Assembly: GCF_018069895.1 (NCBI RefSeq)
Contig: NZ_JAGQDH010000001.1
Location: forward strand, 372,001 to 436,000
Source: Roseovarius autotrophicus
GTDB taxonomy: Bacteria > Pseudomonadota > Alphaproteobacteria > Rhodobacterales > Rhodobacteraceae
Length of the DNA stretch: 64,000 nt
Direction: 5' to 3'
The notes beneath the pieces are model-generated. The model was not told where the DNA came from. It did no database searches and was given only the letters and a program-made list of their open reading frames with translations. This document shows, piece by piece, positions 28,773-37,783 of the stretch (positions within the stretch are counted from its first letter, which is position 1; each line of letters begins with the position of its first letter). The translations under genes were made by a program, and so were the position numbers.

Positions 28773-28821
28773 TATAGTCATTGAGGCAGGTTTCATACAG
28801 GCAAGAAACCTATCGAGCAGT
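28746..28821 (-). ncRNA. Candidate small regulatory RNA (about 76 nt)
   Basis: On the minus strand a near-ideal sigma70 promoter is followed, about 76 bases later, by a strong rho-independent terminator. The predicted RNA starts near 28821, forms a first hairpin (7-bp stem, 28805-28811 with 28788-28794, 10-base loop containing UUGCCUG), has a 15-base single-stranded linker, and ends in a GC-rich terminator hairpin with eight U. It contains no ribosome site or convincing reading frame. It lies between the divergent bdhA and binding-protein genes. It could instead be an attenuated leader of bdhA (start 93 bases beyond the terminator). I do not recognise the family. Confidence 0.7.
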
Positions 28822-28827
28822 GCCCCC

Positions 28828-28856
28828 TTTATAAGCAATCCCGCGCCGCAGTCCAA
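28828..28856 (-). promoter_or_regulatory. Promoter of the small RNA
   Basis: On the minus strand TTGGAC (complement of 28851-28856) and TATAAA (complement of 28828-28833) with exactly 17 bases between. The predicted start is around 28821. Confidence 0.75.
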
Positions 28857-28865
28857 GCTAAAAGT

Positions 28866-28894
28866 TTGAAAAGACGTGAACCCGCTTTTACGTT
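28866..28894 (+). promoter_or_regulatory. Promoter of the extracellular solute-binding protein gene
   Basis: TTGAAA (28866-28871) and TACGTT (28889-28894) with a 17-base spacer; a start near 28901 would leave a leader of about 35 bases to the ATG at 28936. It is back to back with the small-RNA promoter: the two -35 boxes are 9 bases apart. Confidence 0.55.
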
Positions 28895-28935
28895 GGCGGC
28901 CAAGGAAACAAGGCAGAGCAGGAATTGTTGCTGAA

Positions 28936-30765
28936 ATGATCCGGGATATTTTCCGCGCAGGGCGTTCACTTCTGGTCGCATTGGCCCTCCTGCCCGCCGC
29001 CCCTCTGGCGCGGGCAGAACCGGCCCATGGCATAGCTATGTATGGCGCCCCGGCCCTGCCACCGGATTTTGTGTCGCTGCCCTATGCCAACCCGGATGCC
29101 CCCAAGGGCGGGCGGGTCGTCACCGGCAATATCGGCAGCTTCGATTCGCTCAATCCCTTCATCCTGCGCGGCACCCCGCCCTGGCAATTGGCCCATCTCA
29201 CGCACGAGTCGCTGATGGGCCGGTCCTGGGATGAACCCTTCACCCTTTACGGCCTTCTGGCCGAATCGGTCGAGACCGACGCCGCCCGTTCCTGGGTCGA
29301 ATTCACCCTGCGCGAGGAGGCCCGATTCTCTGACGGCGCCCCCGTCACCGTCGCGGATGTGATCTGGTCCTACGAGACCTTGGGCACACGCGGGCACCCG
29401 CGCTATCGCAGTTTCATGGACAAGGTCGCTCGGATCGAGGCCACGGGGCCGCGATCCATCCGCCTGACCTTCTCCGAGGAGGACCGCGAACTGGCGCTGC
29501 TGGCCGGTCTGCGCCCGATCCTGCAAAAGGCGCAATGGCAGGGCCGCGACATCGCCGAGGGCGGGCTGGCCGATATTCCGATGGGCACCGGCCCCTATGT
29601 GGTGGCCGATTACGAGGCCGGGCGCTTTGTCCGGCTCACCCGCAACCCCGATTACTGGGGCCGCAATCTGCCGCTGCGGCGCGGCACCGCCAATTTCGAC
29701 GAGATCAGGATCGAGTTCTACGGCGACAACACCGTGATGAAAGAGGCGTTCAAGGCCGGGCTGCTGAGCTATGTGCGCGAATTCAACGCCGAGGCCTGGG
29801 CCACGCAATACGATTTCCCCGCCGTCCAGCGCGGCGAGATCAGCTTGAGCGAAATTCCGCACGCCAAGCCCTCTGGCATGACCGGCTTTGTCATGAACAC
29901 GCGGCGCGCGCCGCTCGATGACTGGCGCGTGCGCGAGGCGCTGATCACCGCGTTCAATTTCGAATATATCAACGACACGCTGACCGGCGGGCGACAGCCG
30001 CGCATCACCTCCTATTTCTCCGGCTCCGACCTGGCCATGCGCCCCGGCCCCGCGACGGGCCGCGTGCGCGACTTGCTGTTGCCCTTCAAGGACACGCTCC
30101 TGCCCGGCACGCTTGAAGGCTATGCCCTGCCCGAGGGCGACGGCACCGCGCGCAACCGCGCGGCCCTGCGCCGCGCGCGCGCCCTGCTGGAGGAGGCGGG
30201 ATGGCGCATCGAGGACGGTCGCCTTGTGGGAAGAGACGGCCAACCGCTTGAATTGACGGTGCTTCTTCAACAGGACGGGCTTCTGGCGCAGGCCGGTGCG
30301 ATGATGGATATCTACGCTGCGGCCCTTGACCGTCTCGGCATCCGCCTAGCGGTCGAAACCGTGGACAAGGCACAATATGCCGAGCGCGAGGCGCAATTCG
30401 ATTTCGACCTCACGATGATGCGCCGCGCGCTCTCGCTCAGCCCCGGCAACGAGCAGATGTTCTACTGGGGCTCCGAGCACGCCGATCAGCCCGGCAGCCG
30501 GAACCTCATGGGAATGCGCTCTCCCGCTGCCGAGGCGATGATCGGCGCCATGCTCACCGCCCGGACGCAGGACGAGTTCATCGCCGCCACGCGCGCGCTC
30601 GACCGGGTGTTGACGGCGGGGCGCTATGTCATACCGATCCATCAATACGCCGTAGGTCGTATTGCCCACAGGGTCGATCTGACTTATCTTGAGGATCGGC
30701 TGCCGATTTACGGGGACGGGCTGCATTTCCTCCCCGAGGTGTGGTGGCAAACGACAACCGACTGA
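28936..30765 (+). CDS. Extracellular solute-binding protein, family 5 (YejA-like peptide/microcin receptor)
   Basis: Periplasmic receptor of an oligopeptide-type ABC transporter, 609 residues from ATG 28936 (MIRDIFRAGRSLLVALALLP) with a signal peptide ending near LARAEP. An in-frame GTG at 28876 lies upstream of the predicted transcription start and is less likely. Family 5 features are complete: GMYGAPALPPDFxxLPYANPDAPKGG-like start, SFDSLNPFILRGTPPW, FTLREEARFSDGAPVTVADV and FDFDLTMMRRALSLSPGNEQ. The YejA subgroup shares this last pattern. No permease or ATPase genes are adjacent, so it would rely on subunits encoded elsewhere. Confidence 0.88.
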   Translation: MIRDIFRAGRSLLVALALLPAAPLARAEPAHGIAMYGAPALPPDFVSLPYANPDAPKGGRVVTGNIGSFDSLNPFILRGTPPWQLAHLTHESLMGRSWDEPFTLYGLLAESVETDAARSWVEFTLREEARFSDGAPVTVADVIWSYETLGTRGHPRYRSFMDKVARIEATGPRSIRLTFSEEDRELALLAGLRPILQKAQWQGRDIAEGGLADIPMGTGPYVVADYEAGRFVRLTRNPDYWGRNLPLRRGTANFDEIRIEFYGDNTVMKEAFKAGLLSYVREFNAEAWATQYDFPAVQRGEISLSEIPHAKPSGMTGFVMNTRRAPLDDWRVREALITAFNFEYINDTLTGGRQPRITSYFSGSDLAMRPGPATGRVRDLLLPFKDTLLPGTLEGYALPEGDGTARNRAALRRARALLEEAGWRIEDGRLVGRDGQPLELTVLLQQDGLLAQAGAMMDIYAAALDRLGIRLAVETVDKAQYAEREAQFDFDLTMMRRALSLSPGNEQMFYWGSEHADQPGSRNLMGMRSPAAEAMIGAMLTARTQDEFIAATRALDRVLTAGRYVIPIHQYAVGRIAHRVDLTYLEDRLPIYGDGLHFLPEVWWQTTTD

Positions 30766-30808
30766 GGCGGTCACAACGCGAGCAGACAACGAGGCACAGG
30801 CACCGAAC

Positions 30809-30931
30809 ATGCGAAAACTGATCATTCTAGCCCTTATCGCCGGAACCGCCGGACTTGCCGCCTGCAACACCGTAGAGGGCGTCGGGCGTGACATTTCGGG
30901 TGCCGCGCGCGGCGTCAAGAACGCGCTCTGA
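30809..30931 (+). CDS. Entericidin A/B family small lipoprotein
   Basis: A 40-residue lipoprotein: signal sequence MRKLIILALIAGTAGLAAC with lipobox LAAC, then the entericidin body NTVEGVGRDISGAARGVKNA. Entericidins form a toxin-antidote pair in enterobacteria; single copies are common in alphaproteobacteria as stress-induced envelope lipoproteins of unclear role. It follows the binding-protein gene by 43 bases and may be cotranscribed. The 211 bases after it (30932-31142) show no clear promoter, terminator or gene to me. Confidence 0.88.
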   Translation: MRKLIILALIAGTAGLAACNTVEGVGRDISGAARGVKNAL

Positions 30932-31142
30932 AACACCTGCCGCCCCAAGCAACCGGCCACACCCGTTCCCGGCGTGATCCGGCACCCTGCCCGCCCGCGC
31001 ACAAGGCTCCGGCTCGAAGGCCGGGCAAGGTCAGGTTCGCAGGGATGCAATCCGCCATGGTCCGGGCACCGCGCGCCTTGGTTCGTGGGCAGAGCATGCT
31101 TTCCCCTTGACGCCCGATGCCATCCTGTCAAAACCGGGCCTC

Positions 31143-32180
31143 ATGAGCACAGCCACCCTCACCATCGACCTTGACGCGGCCATGGCCAACTGGCGCGCGC
31201 TTGACGCGATCAACACCGGCGAGACGGCCGCCGTGGTCAAGGCCGACGCCTATGGTCTGGGCGCGGCGCGCATGGCGCGCGCGCTGGCGCGGGCGGGGGC
31301 GCGACATTTCTTCGTGGCCGTGGCCGAGGAAGGCGCGGCGCTGCGCGAGGTGCTGGGACAGAACGTGTCGATCCATGTCTTTTCGGGCCACATGCCGGGC
31401 GATGCGGACATGATCGGGGATTGCGGCCTTGTCCCGATGCTCAACTCGGTCGAGCAGCTCATTCGCCACGTCGAGGCCCTGCCCGGCGCACCTTTCGGCA
31501 TCCAGCTTGACACCGGCATGAACCGGCTGGGGATGGAACCCGCCGAATGGCAGGCGGTGCGCGAAATCGCGCTGGCGCAATCGCCGGTGATGCTCATGTC
31601 GCATCTGGCCTGCGCCGACGAGCCGGACCACCCCATGAACCCCCGCCAACTTGCGCTTTTCTGCGAGATGACCGACGGTCTCGACATCCCTCGCAGCCTT
31701 GCCAATACCGGCGCGATCCTGCTGCACCCCGATTACCATTTCGACCTCGCCCGCCCCGGGATCGGCACCTATGGCGGCGCGCCTTTCACCGAGGCGCGGC
31801 CCGTGGTGACGCTCGATATCCCGGTGATCCAGTGCCGTGACCTCGAAGAAGGGGAAAGTGTCGGCTATGGCTGCGATTTCATCGCCGCCCGTCCCACCCG
31901 CATCGCCACGGTCGCGGCGGGCTATGCCGACGGCATCCTGCGCGCCATGGGGCCGCGCACCAGCCTCTGGGCCGAGCATACCCCCTGCCCCATTGCGGGC
32001 CGCATCTCGATGGACCTCATTGGCGTCGACATCACCGATCTCGGCCACGATCCCAAAAGCCTGCAATTGCTTGGCCCCCATCAGGGCATCGACACGCTGG
32101 CCGAGAACGCGGGCACCATCGGTTATGAAATCCTGACCTCACTGGGGGCGCGCCACACGCGACGCCATATCGGCGGATGA
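31143..32180 (+). CDS. alr: Alanine racemase
   Basis: PLP enzyme interconverting L- and D-alanine for peptidoglycan synthesis. From ATG 31143 ([10 protein letters not shown]) it has 345 residues, with the PLP lysine in [23 protein letters not shown], the N-to-C domain linker RPGIGTYGG, and the second catalytic tyrosine in [11 protein letters not shown] followed by [13 protein letters not shown]. An upstream in-frame ATG at 31107 adds 12 residues lacking family similarity. Its stop codon overlaps the start of the mlaE-like gene by 4 bases, an unusual tie between cell-wall synthesis and lipid transport. Confidence 0.95.
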   Translation: MSTATLTIDLDAAMANWRALDAINTGETAAVVKADAYGLGAARMARALARAGARHFFVAVAEEGAALREVLGQNVSIHVFSGHMPGDADMIGDCGLVPMLNSVEQLIRHVEALPGAPFGIQLDTGMNRLGMEPAEWQAVREIALAQSPVMLMSHLACADEPDHPMNPRQLALFCEMTDGLDIPRSLANTGAILLHPDYHFDLARPGIGTYGGAPFTEARPVVTLDIPVIQCRDLEEGESVGYGCDFIAARPTRIATVAAGYADGILRAMGPRTSLWAEHTPCPIAGRISMDLIGVDITDLGHDPKSLQLLGPHQGIDTLAENAGTIGYEILTSLGARHTRRHIGG

Positions 32181-32962
32181 CCCTCGTGCTCGGGTTCCTC
32201 GCGGCCATCGGACGCAGCACGCTGGCGGGGCTGGCCGGCGTGGGCCGCTTCGCGCTCTATGCCGCCGAGACCATCAGCCACCTTGCCCGCCCGCCCTTCT
32301 ACACCCGCGAGTTCCTGCAAGCTCTGGTGCAGATCGGCTGGCTGTCGCTGCCCGTCGTGGGTCTCACCGCGCTTTTCACCGGCGGCGCACTCGCCTTGCA
32401 GATCTATGCGGGCGGCGCGCGCTTCAACGCGGAAACCGTCGTGCCCTCAATCGTCGCCATTGGCCTCACGCGAGAGCTTGGGCCCGTTCTGGGCGGCCTC
32501 ATGGTGGCCGCGCGCGTGGCCTCCTCCATCGCCGCCGAGATCGGCACGATGAAGGTGACCGAGCAGATCGACGCCCTCACCACCCTCTCGACCAACCCGA
32601 TGAAATACCTCACCCTGCCCCGTGTTCTGGCCGCCACCCTTGCCGTGCCGGTGCTGGTGGGCGTGGGCGATGTTATCGGCATCATGGGCGGGTTTCTGGT
32701 TGGCGTCGGACGGCTCGATTTCGGGGCGGGGGCCTATCTCAAGACCACGTTTGATTTCCTCGAATCGTGGGACGTGATCTCGGGCCTGATCAAGGGCGCG
32801 GTGTTCGGCTTCATCGTCGCGCTGATGGGCTGCTATCACGGGATGAATTCGGGGCGCGGCGCGCAGGGCGTGGGCCGCGCCACGAAAACGGCGGTGGTCG
32901 CGGCAAGCGTTCTCATCCTCGCCGCCAATTATGTCCTGACCGAGGTGTTCTTTTCCGCATGA
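32177..32962 (+). CDS. mlaE: MlaE-type ABC transporter permease (lipid asymmetry system)
   Basis: Inner-membrane permease of 261 residues in the MlaE/YrbE family, moving phospholipids between the outer and inner membranes. The family core is evident: [46 protein letters not shown] followed by [20 protein letters not shown], and [21 protein letters not shown]. Coupled to alr upstream and to the ATPase gene downstream by 4-base overlaps. The usual mlaD and mlaC partners are absent here. Confidence 0.92.
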   Translation: MTLVLGFLAAIGRSTLAGLAGVGRFALYAAETISHLARPPFYTREFLQALVQIGWLSLPVVGLTALFTGGALALQIYAGGARFNAETVVPSIVAIGLTRELGPVLGGLMVAARVASSIAAEIGTMKVTEQIDALTTLSTNPMKYLTLPRVLAATLAVPVLVGVGDVIGIMGGFLVGVGRLDFGAGAYLKTTFDFLESWDVISGLIKGAVFGFIVALMGCYHGMNSGRGAQGVGRATKTAVVAASVLILAANYVLTEVFFSA

Positions 32963-33705
32963 TCGAACTGCATGACGTTCACAAGTCATTCGGCGCGCTG
33001 AAGGTGCTGCGTGGGATCAACCTGACGATCGAGTCGGGCAAATCGATGGTGATCATCGGCGGTTCGGGCACCGGCAAATCGGTCGCGCTGAAATGCATTC
33101 TGGGCCTTGTGGCCCCCGACAGCGGCACCATCACGCTGGACGGGCAGGACGTGACCCGCGGCGACCGCGACGCCTTTCTCGCGCGATTCGGAATGCTGTT
33201 TCAGGGCGGCGCACTCTTTGATTCTCTTCCCGTCTGGCAGAACGTGGCGTTTCGCCTGCTGCGCGGCTCGCTCAAGCGCCCCGTGACAGAAGCGCGCGAG
33301 ATCGCCATCGAAAAACTGCGCCGCGTGGGCCTCAAACCGGACGTGGCCGACAAGTTTCCGGCGGAACTGTCCGGGGGCATGCAGAAACGCGTGGGCCTCG
33401 CCCGCGCCATCGCGGCCGAACCCGAAATCATCTTCTTCGACGAGCCAACAACGGGCCTCGATCCGATCATGGCCGGCGTGATCAACGAGTTGATCCGCGA
33501 AATCGTGGTCGAGATGGGCGCCACCGCCATGACCATCACCCATGACATGACCAGCGTGCGCGCCATCGCCGACAATGTGGCGATGCTGCATGACGGGGTG
33601 ATCCAGTGGACCGGCCCGGTCGGCGATATGGACCAGTCGGGCGATCCCTATCTCGATCAGTTCATCCACGGCCGTGCCGAAGGGCCGATCGAATCGGTGC
33701 GCTGA
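32959..33705 (+). CDS. mlaF: MlaF-type ABC transporter ATPase
   Basis: ATPase partner of MlaE, 248 residues from ATG 32959 ([15 protein letters not shown]). Walker A GGSGTGKSVALK, Q-loop GMLFQGGALFDSLPVWQNVAF (the MFQxxALFDSxxVxxNV pattern typical of MlaF), signature AELSGGMQKRVGLARAI, Walker B EIIFFDEPTTGLDPI and switch MTITHDMTSVR are all present. Overlaps mlaE by 4 bases. The longer in-frame region upstream is overlap with mlaE. Confidence 0.94.
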   Translation: MIELHDVHKSFGALKVLRGINLTIESGKSMVIIGGSGTGKSVALKCILGLVAPDSGTITLDGQDVTRGDRDAFLARFGMLFQGGALFDSLPVWQNVAFRLLRGSLKRPVTEAREIAIEKLRRVGLKPDVADKFPAELSGGMQKRVGLARAIAAEPEIIFFDEPTTGLDPIMAGVINELIREIVVEMGATAMTITHDMTSVRAIADNVAMLHDGVIQWTGPVGDMDQSGDPYLDQFIHGRAEGPIESVR

Positions 33706-33759
33706 ACCCGACCGCGTTTCGCATTTGACGCCCCGTGCGCTCTGGGGCATGTCAGGGCC

Positions 33760-35124
33760 ATGGCCAGGCCCACATCCTTTACCTGCACCGCCTGCGGCGC
33801 CACCCATAACCGCTGGTCCGGTCGCTGCGATGCGTGCGGCGAGTGGAACGCGATCATCGAGGAGGCCCCGCTGTCCGAGGGCCCAAGGGGGCGCGGCCTT
33901 GGCGCGCAGCGCGGCAAGACCATCGCGCTCAGCGATCTGGCCGCCGACGAACCGTCACCGCCGCGCACCCTGTCGGGCATGGCAGAGCTTGACCGGGTTC
34001 TCGGCGGCGGGCTGGTGCCCGCCAGCGCCATTCTGGTGGGTGGCGATCCCGGCATCGGCAAATCCACGCTGTTGTTGCAGGCCGCCGCGCGCTTTGCCCA
34101 GGCGGGGTTGAAAACCGTCTATGTCACCGGCGAAGAGGCGCGCGCGCAGGTCCGGATGCGCGCCGAACGGCTGGGCCTGCGAACGGCCCCCGTGCGGCTG
34201 GCCGCCGCCACGGCGTTGCGCGACATCCTGACCACACTGGAGGCGGAAAAGCCCGATCTGGTGATCATCGATTCGATCCAGACCATGTGGTCGGACGCGA
34301 TCGAGGCCGCCCCCGGCAGCGTCAGCCAGGTGCGCGCCGCCGCCCACGAACTGACCAGCTTCGCCAAGCGCAGCGGCGCCAGCGTCGTGCTGGTTGGCCA
34401 TGTCACCAAAGACGGCCAGATCGCAGGCCCCCGCGTGGTCGAGCACATGGTCGATTGCGTGCTCTATTTCGAGGGCGAACGCGGGCATCAGTTCCGCATC
34501 CTGCGCTCGGTCAAGAACCGTTTTGGCCCCGCCGACGAAATCGGCGTGTTCGAGATGACCGGCAACGGTCTGGCCGAGGTCGCCAACCCTTCGGCGCTGT
34601 TTCTCTCGGGGCGTGGCGCGCCGGCCCCCGGCTCGGTCGTCTTCGCGGGCGTCGAGGGCACGCGACCCCTGCTGGTCGAGTTGCAGGCGCTGGTAGCACC
34701 CACGCCCCACGCCCAGCCCCGCCGCGCCGTGGTCGGCTGGGACGGCGCACGGCTGGCCATGATCCTCGCCGTGCTTGAGGCGCGCTGCGCCATCCCCTTC
34801 GCCGGGCTTGATGTCTATCTCAACGTGGCGGGCGGCTTGCGCATCACCGAGCCCGCCGCCGATCTTGCCGTGGCCGCCGCGCTGCTTTCCGCGCGCGAAG
34901 ACGTGGCGATTTCCACGGAAACAGTGATTTTCGGGGAAATCAGCCTGTCCGGGGCGCTGCGCCCCGTGGGCCAGACCGAAAACAGGTTGAAAGAGGCGCA
35001 AAAACTTGGTTTCACCAGCGCAATTGTGCCGTCGGGGGGAAAGCCCGGCGGTGACAGCGGCCTCAGCCTGACCCGGATGGGCGATCTGGTGTCGTTCGTT
35101 GGCGAGGTTTTCGGCGCAGGGTAA
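33760..35124 (+). CDS. radA: DNA repair protein RadA
   Basis: RecA-like, Lon-like ATPase that helps process recombination intermediates and stalled forks. The 454 residues show the N-terminal C4 zinc finger (FTCTACGATHNRWSGRCDAC), Walker A GGDPGIGKSTLLLQ, the RadA-specific KNRFG motif (SVKNRFGPADEIGVFEM) and a C-terminal Lon-protease-like domain (VYLNVAGGLRITEPAADLAV). Length normal. The cvpA-family gene follows 25 bases later on the same strand. Confidence 0.95.
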   Translation: MARPTSFTCTACGATHNRWSGRCDACGEWNAIIEEAPLSEGPRGRGLGAQRGKTIALSDLAADEPSPPRTLSGMAELDRVLGGGLVPASAILVGGDPGIGKSTLLLQAAARFAQAGLKTVYVTGEEARAQVRMRAERLGLRTAPVRLAAATALRDILTTLEAEKPDLVIIDSIQTMWSDAIEAAPGSVSQVRAAAHELTSFAKRSGASVVLVGHVTKDGQIAGPRVVEHMVDCVLYFEGERGHQFRILRSVKNRFGPADEIGVFEMTGNGLAEVANPSALFLSGRGAPAPGSVVFAGVEGTRPLLVELQALVAPTPHAQPRRAVVGWDGARLAMILAVLEARCAIPFAGLDVYLNVAGGLRITEPAADLAVAAALLSAREDVAISTETVIFGEISLSGALRPVGQTENRLKEAQKLGFTSAIVPSGGKPGGDSGLSLTRMGDLVSFVGEVFGAG

Positions 35125-35149
35125 GCGACCGCAGGGACAGGACAGGACC

Positions 35150-35713
35150 ATGGAAGGGTTTACCATCATCGACGGGGTCGTGGCACTGTTCATAGTGCTC
35201 TCGGCGCTTCTGGCCTATTCGCGCGGCTTCGTGCGCGAGTCTCTCGCCATCGCGGGCTGGGTTGTGGCGGGCTTTGCGGCCTTCGTCTTCGCGCCGCAGG
35301 TCGAGCCGCTGGTCAAGGAAATCCCCGTGGTGGGCGAATTCATCGCCGACAGCTGCGAATTGTCGATGATCGGGGCGTTCGCCGCGGTTTTTGCCGTGGC
35401 GCTCATCGTCGCCTCTCTGATTACGCCGCTGTTTTCCTCGCTGGTGCAACGCTCGGCGCTTGGCGGGATCGATCAGGGCCTCGGTTTCGTGTTTGGCGTG
35501 GCGCGCGGCGTGCTTCTGATCGCCATCGCCTATTTCGTCTACGACACGGTGGTAAGCACACAAGCCATCGCCATGATTGACGATAGCCGGTCGGCACGGA
35601 TCTTCGCGCAACTGACCGGCGCGATCGAGGGGCGCGACCCCGAACAGGCGCTCGGCTGGATCACCCGCCAGTATGAGCAGCTTGTCGGCGCCTGCGACAG
35701 CACCGCTCTCTGA
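35150..35713 (+). CDS. CvpA-family inner-membrane protein
   Basis: A 187-residue membrane protein of the CvpA family (colicin V production/envelope stress). Four hydrophobic segments are apparent (about 8-24, 32-48, 72-96 and 114-134), with the family pattern YSRGFVRESLAIAGWVVAGF after the first. The ATG at 35150 follows GGACAGGACC. In E. coli cvpA sits directly before purF; the same cvpA - purF order is kept here (129 bases apart), supporting the identification. Confidence 0.88.
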   Translation: MEGFTIIDGVVALFIVLSALLAYSRGFVRESLAIAGWVVAGFAAFVFAPQVEPLVKEIPVVGEFIADSCELSMIGAFAAVFAVALIVASLITPLFSSLVQRSALGGIDQGLGFVFGVARGVLLIAIAYFVYDTVVSTQAIAMIDDSRSARIFAQLTGAIEGRDPEQALGWITRQYEQLVGACDSTAL

Positions 35714-35842
35714 CATCCGCCGCGGCCCAAGGTGCGCGCGCCCGCCAGGGATCATGATAGTTTCGTGACATGGGCCACCCAAGCGCGTATGAGAGGGCCC
35801 AAGCGAACAGCACGGATTCGGAGACCGCCCTTGTCCCCCCAG

Positions 35843-37300
35843 ATGCCCCCCGCCCACCCGTTCGACGATGACAAGCTGCGGGAGGAATGCGGCATATTCG
35901 GCGTGATCGGCCTGACCGATGCCGCCAATTTCGTCGCCCTCGGCCTGCACGCGCTGCAACATCGCGGGCAGGAGGCCGGCGGCATCGTCAGCCATGATTC
36001 CGAACAGGGGTTCAACTCGGTGCGCCGCTTCGGCTATGTGCGCGACAACTTCACCCGCGCCTCGCTGATGGAAAGCCTGCCGGGGCCGCTGGCCATCGGC
36101 CATGTGCGCTATTCCACCGCCGGCTCCAAGGGCGCCGCGATCCGCGACGTGCAGCCCTTCTTCGGCGAGTTCTCCATGGGCGGCGCGGCCATTGCCCATA
36201 ACGGCAACATCACCAATGCCGATGCGCTGCGCCGCGAACTGATCGAGCGCGGCTCGATTTTCCAGTCCGGCTCGGACAGCGAGTGCATCATTCACCTCAT
36301 GGCCCGCTCCTTGCAACGCAACATCCCCGAGCGGATGGAAGATGCGCTGCGCCGGGTCGAAGGGGCGTTCTCGATCGTGGCCATGACCCGCTCCAAGCTG
36401 ATCGGCGTGCGCGATCCGCTGGGTGTGCGCCCGCTGGTGCTGGGGCAGTTGGGCGATGGCTGGGTGCTGAGTTCCGAGACCTGCGCGCTCGACATCATCG
36501 GCGCGCGCCTTGTGAGAGAGATCGAACCGGGCGAAATGGTGGTGATTTCCGCCAAGAGCGGCGTCGAGAGCCATTTCCCCTTCCGCCGCCAACCGTCCAA
36601 GTTCTGCATCTTCGAGCATGTCTATTTCTCGCGCCCCGATTCGCTCATCGGCGGGCGCTCGGTCTATGAGACGCGCCACCAGATCGGCGTGGAACTGGCG
36701 CGCGAGGCCCCCGTCGATGCCGATCTCGTCTGCCCCGTGCCCGACAGCGGCACCCCCGCCGCCATCGGCTTCAGCCACGAATCGGGCATTCCCTTCGCCA
36801 TGGGGATCATCCGCAATCAATACATGGGCCGCACCTTCATCGAGCCGACCGAGCAGATCCGCAACATGGGCGTGCGATTGAAACTCAACGTCAACCGCGC
36901 CCTGATCAAGGGCAAGCGGGTGGTCCTTGTCGATGACAGCGTGGTGCGCGGCACCACCAGCCGCAAGATCAAGGAAATGATCCTCGATGCCGGCGCGGCC
37001 GAGGTGCATTTCCGCATCGCCTCGCCGCCGACCGCCTGGCCCTGTTTTTACGGGGTGGACACACCGCAGCGTGAAAAGCTCCTGGCCGCCACCATGTCCG
37101 AAGAGGAGATGCGCGAACATCTGGCCGTGGACAGTCTCAAGTTCATCACGCTCGACGGGCTATACCGCGCCGTCGGACAGGCCAGCGGGCGCAATGCGGC
37201 CTGCCCGCAATATTGCGATGCGTGTTTCTCGGGTGACTACCCGGTTGCCCCCTCGGACATGATCGAAAAGGGCTTTGCCCTCAAGACCGCTGCCGAGTAG
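35843..37300 (+). CDS. purF: Amidophosphoribosyltransferase
   Basis: First committed step of purine synthesis: PRPP plus glutamine gives phosphoribosylamine. From ATG 35843 (MPPAHPFDDD) it has 485 residues, with a short propeptide before the catalytic Cys of REECGIFGVIG, a type-2 glutaminase domain (HALQHRGQEAGGI, HNGNITNADALR, SGSDSECI), and the PRPP-binding VVLVDDSVVRGTTSRKI. Cysteines in WPCFYGVD and CPQYCDAC fit the Fe-S type enzyme. A TTG at 35831 has a better-placed GGAGA site and would add MSPQ; I keep the ATG because homologues start there, but the choice is open. Confidence 0.93.
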   Translation: MPPAHPFDDDKLREECGIFGVIGLTDAANFVALGLHALQHRGQEAGGIVSHDSEQGFNSVRRFGYVRDNFTRASLMESLPGPLAIGHVRYSTAGSKGAAIRDVQPFFGEFSMGGAAIAHNGNITNADALRRELIERGSIFQSGSDSECIIHLMARSLQRNIPERMEDALRRVEGAFSIVAMTRSKLIGVRDPLGVRPLVLGQLGDGWVLSSETCALDIIGARLVREIEPGEMVVISAKSGVESHFPFRRQPSKFCIFEHVYFSRPDSLIGGRSVYETRHQIGVELAREAPVDADLVCPVPDSGTPAAIGFSHESGIPFAMGIIRNQYMGRTFIEPTEQIRNMGVRLKLNVNRALIKGKRVVLVDDSVVRGTTSRKIKEMILDAGAAEVHFRIASPPTAWPCFYGVDTPQREKLLAATMSEEEMREHLAVDSLKFITLDGLYRAVGQASGRNAACPQYCDACFSGDYPVAPSDMIEKGFALKTAAE

Positions 37301-37429
37301 GCATGATCGCGCGCAAGGGCGGATGAACGCACGGTCCCGGCGGAATTACGCCGCATCGCAGCATCCCCCCTTTCCACGGCCTGTGCGTCTGACTAGATGG
37401 CCTGTCACATCACGTCACGAAGGCGCATC

Positions 37430-37693
37430 ATGTCCGAACAGCCCGAAATCCCCGCCGCGATCCATGCGGCGGCCACCCAGCAGAACGCCCTGCCCCCAGG
37501 CGGGCTCGTTCTTCTCGGCACGATGCACGGCCCCGATACCGCGCGCGCCCTGCTGCGGCTCGACAACGGCAAGATCCGCTCGGTCGAGACCGGCGCGCAG
37601 ATCGGCAACGCCACCGTCGCCGCCATCGGCGAGGGGGTGGTGATCCTCGCCACGCGGGGGCGCGCGCATCGGCTCGAAATGCCCCGCAGCTGA
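37430..37693 (+). CDS. Small conserved protein, possible PilP/GspC-like beta domain
   Basis: An 87-residue protein (ATG 37430, MSEQPEIPA) without signal peptide or membrane segment. Its C-terminal half, ALLRLDNGKIRSVETGAQIG then NATVAAIGEGVVILATRGRA, has the alternating pattern of the small beta domain in PilP/GspC-type proteins (a bearing-like HR domain), but the match is only a resemblance. It lies between purF and the SurA/PpiD-like gene with no other secretion genes nearby. Function unknown. Confidence 0.65.
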   Translation: MSEQPEIPAAIHAAATQQNALPPGGLVLLGTMHGPDTARALLRLDNGKIRSVETGAQIGNATVAAIGEGVVILATRGRAHRLEMPRS

Positions 37694-37783
37694 GCGCACA
37701 CCCTTGCCCCGTCCCCCCTCACCGCATAGACAGGTCCGCGGAGGGGCGCGATGCCCCGGCGTCGATCAAGAGCGAGGACACGC

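Noticed and set aside
28650..28788. Short minus-strand frame starting MKPASMTIPRP inside the small-RNA candidate and running to bdhA
   Set aside because: No ribosome site, passes through the terminator hairpin, and composition is that of a random open frame.
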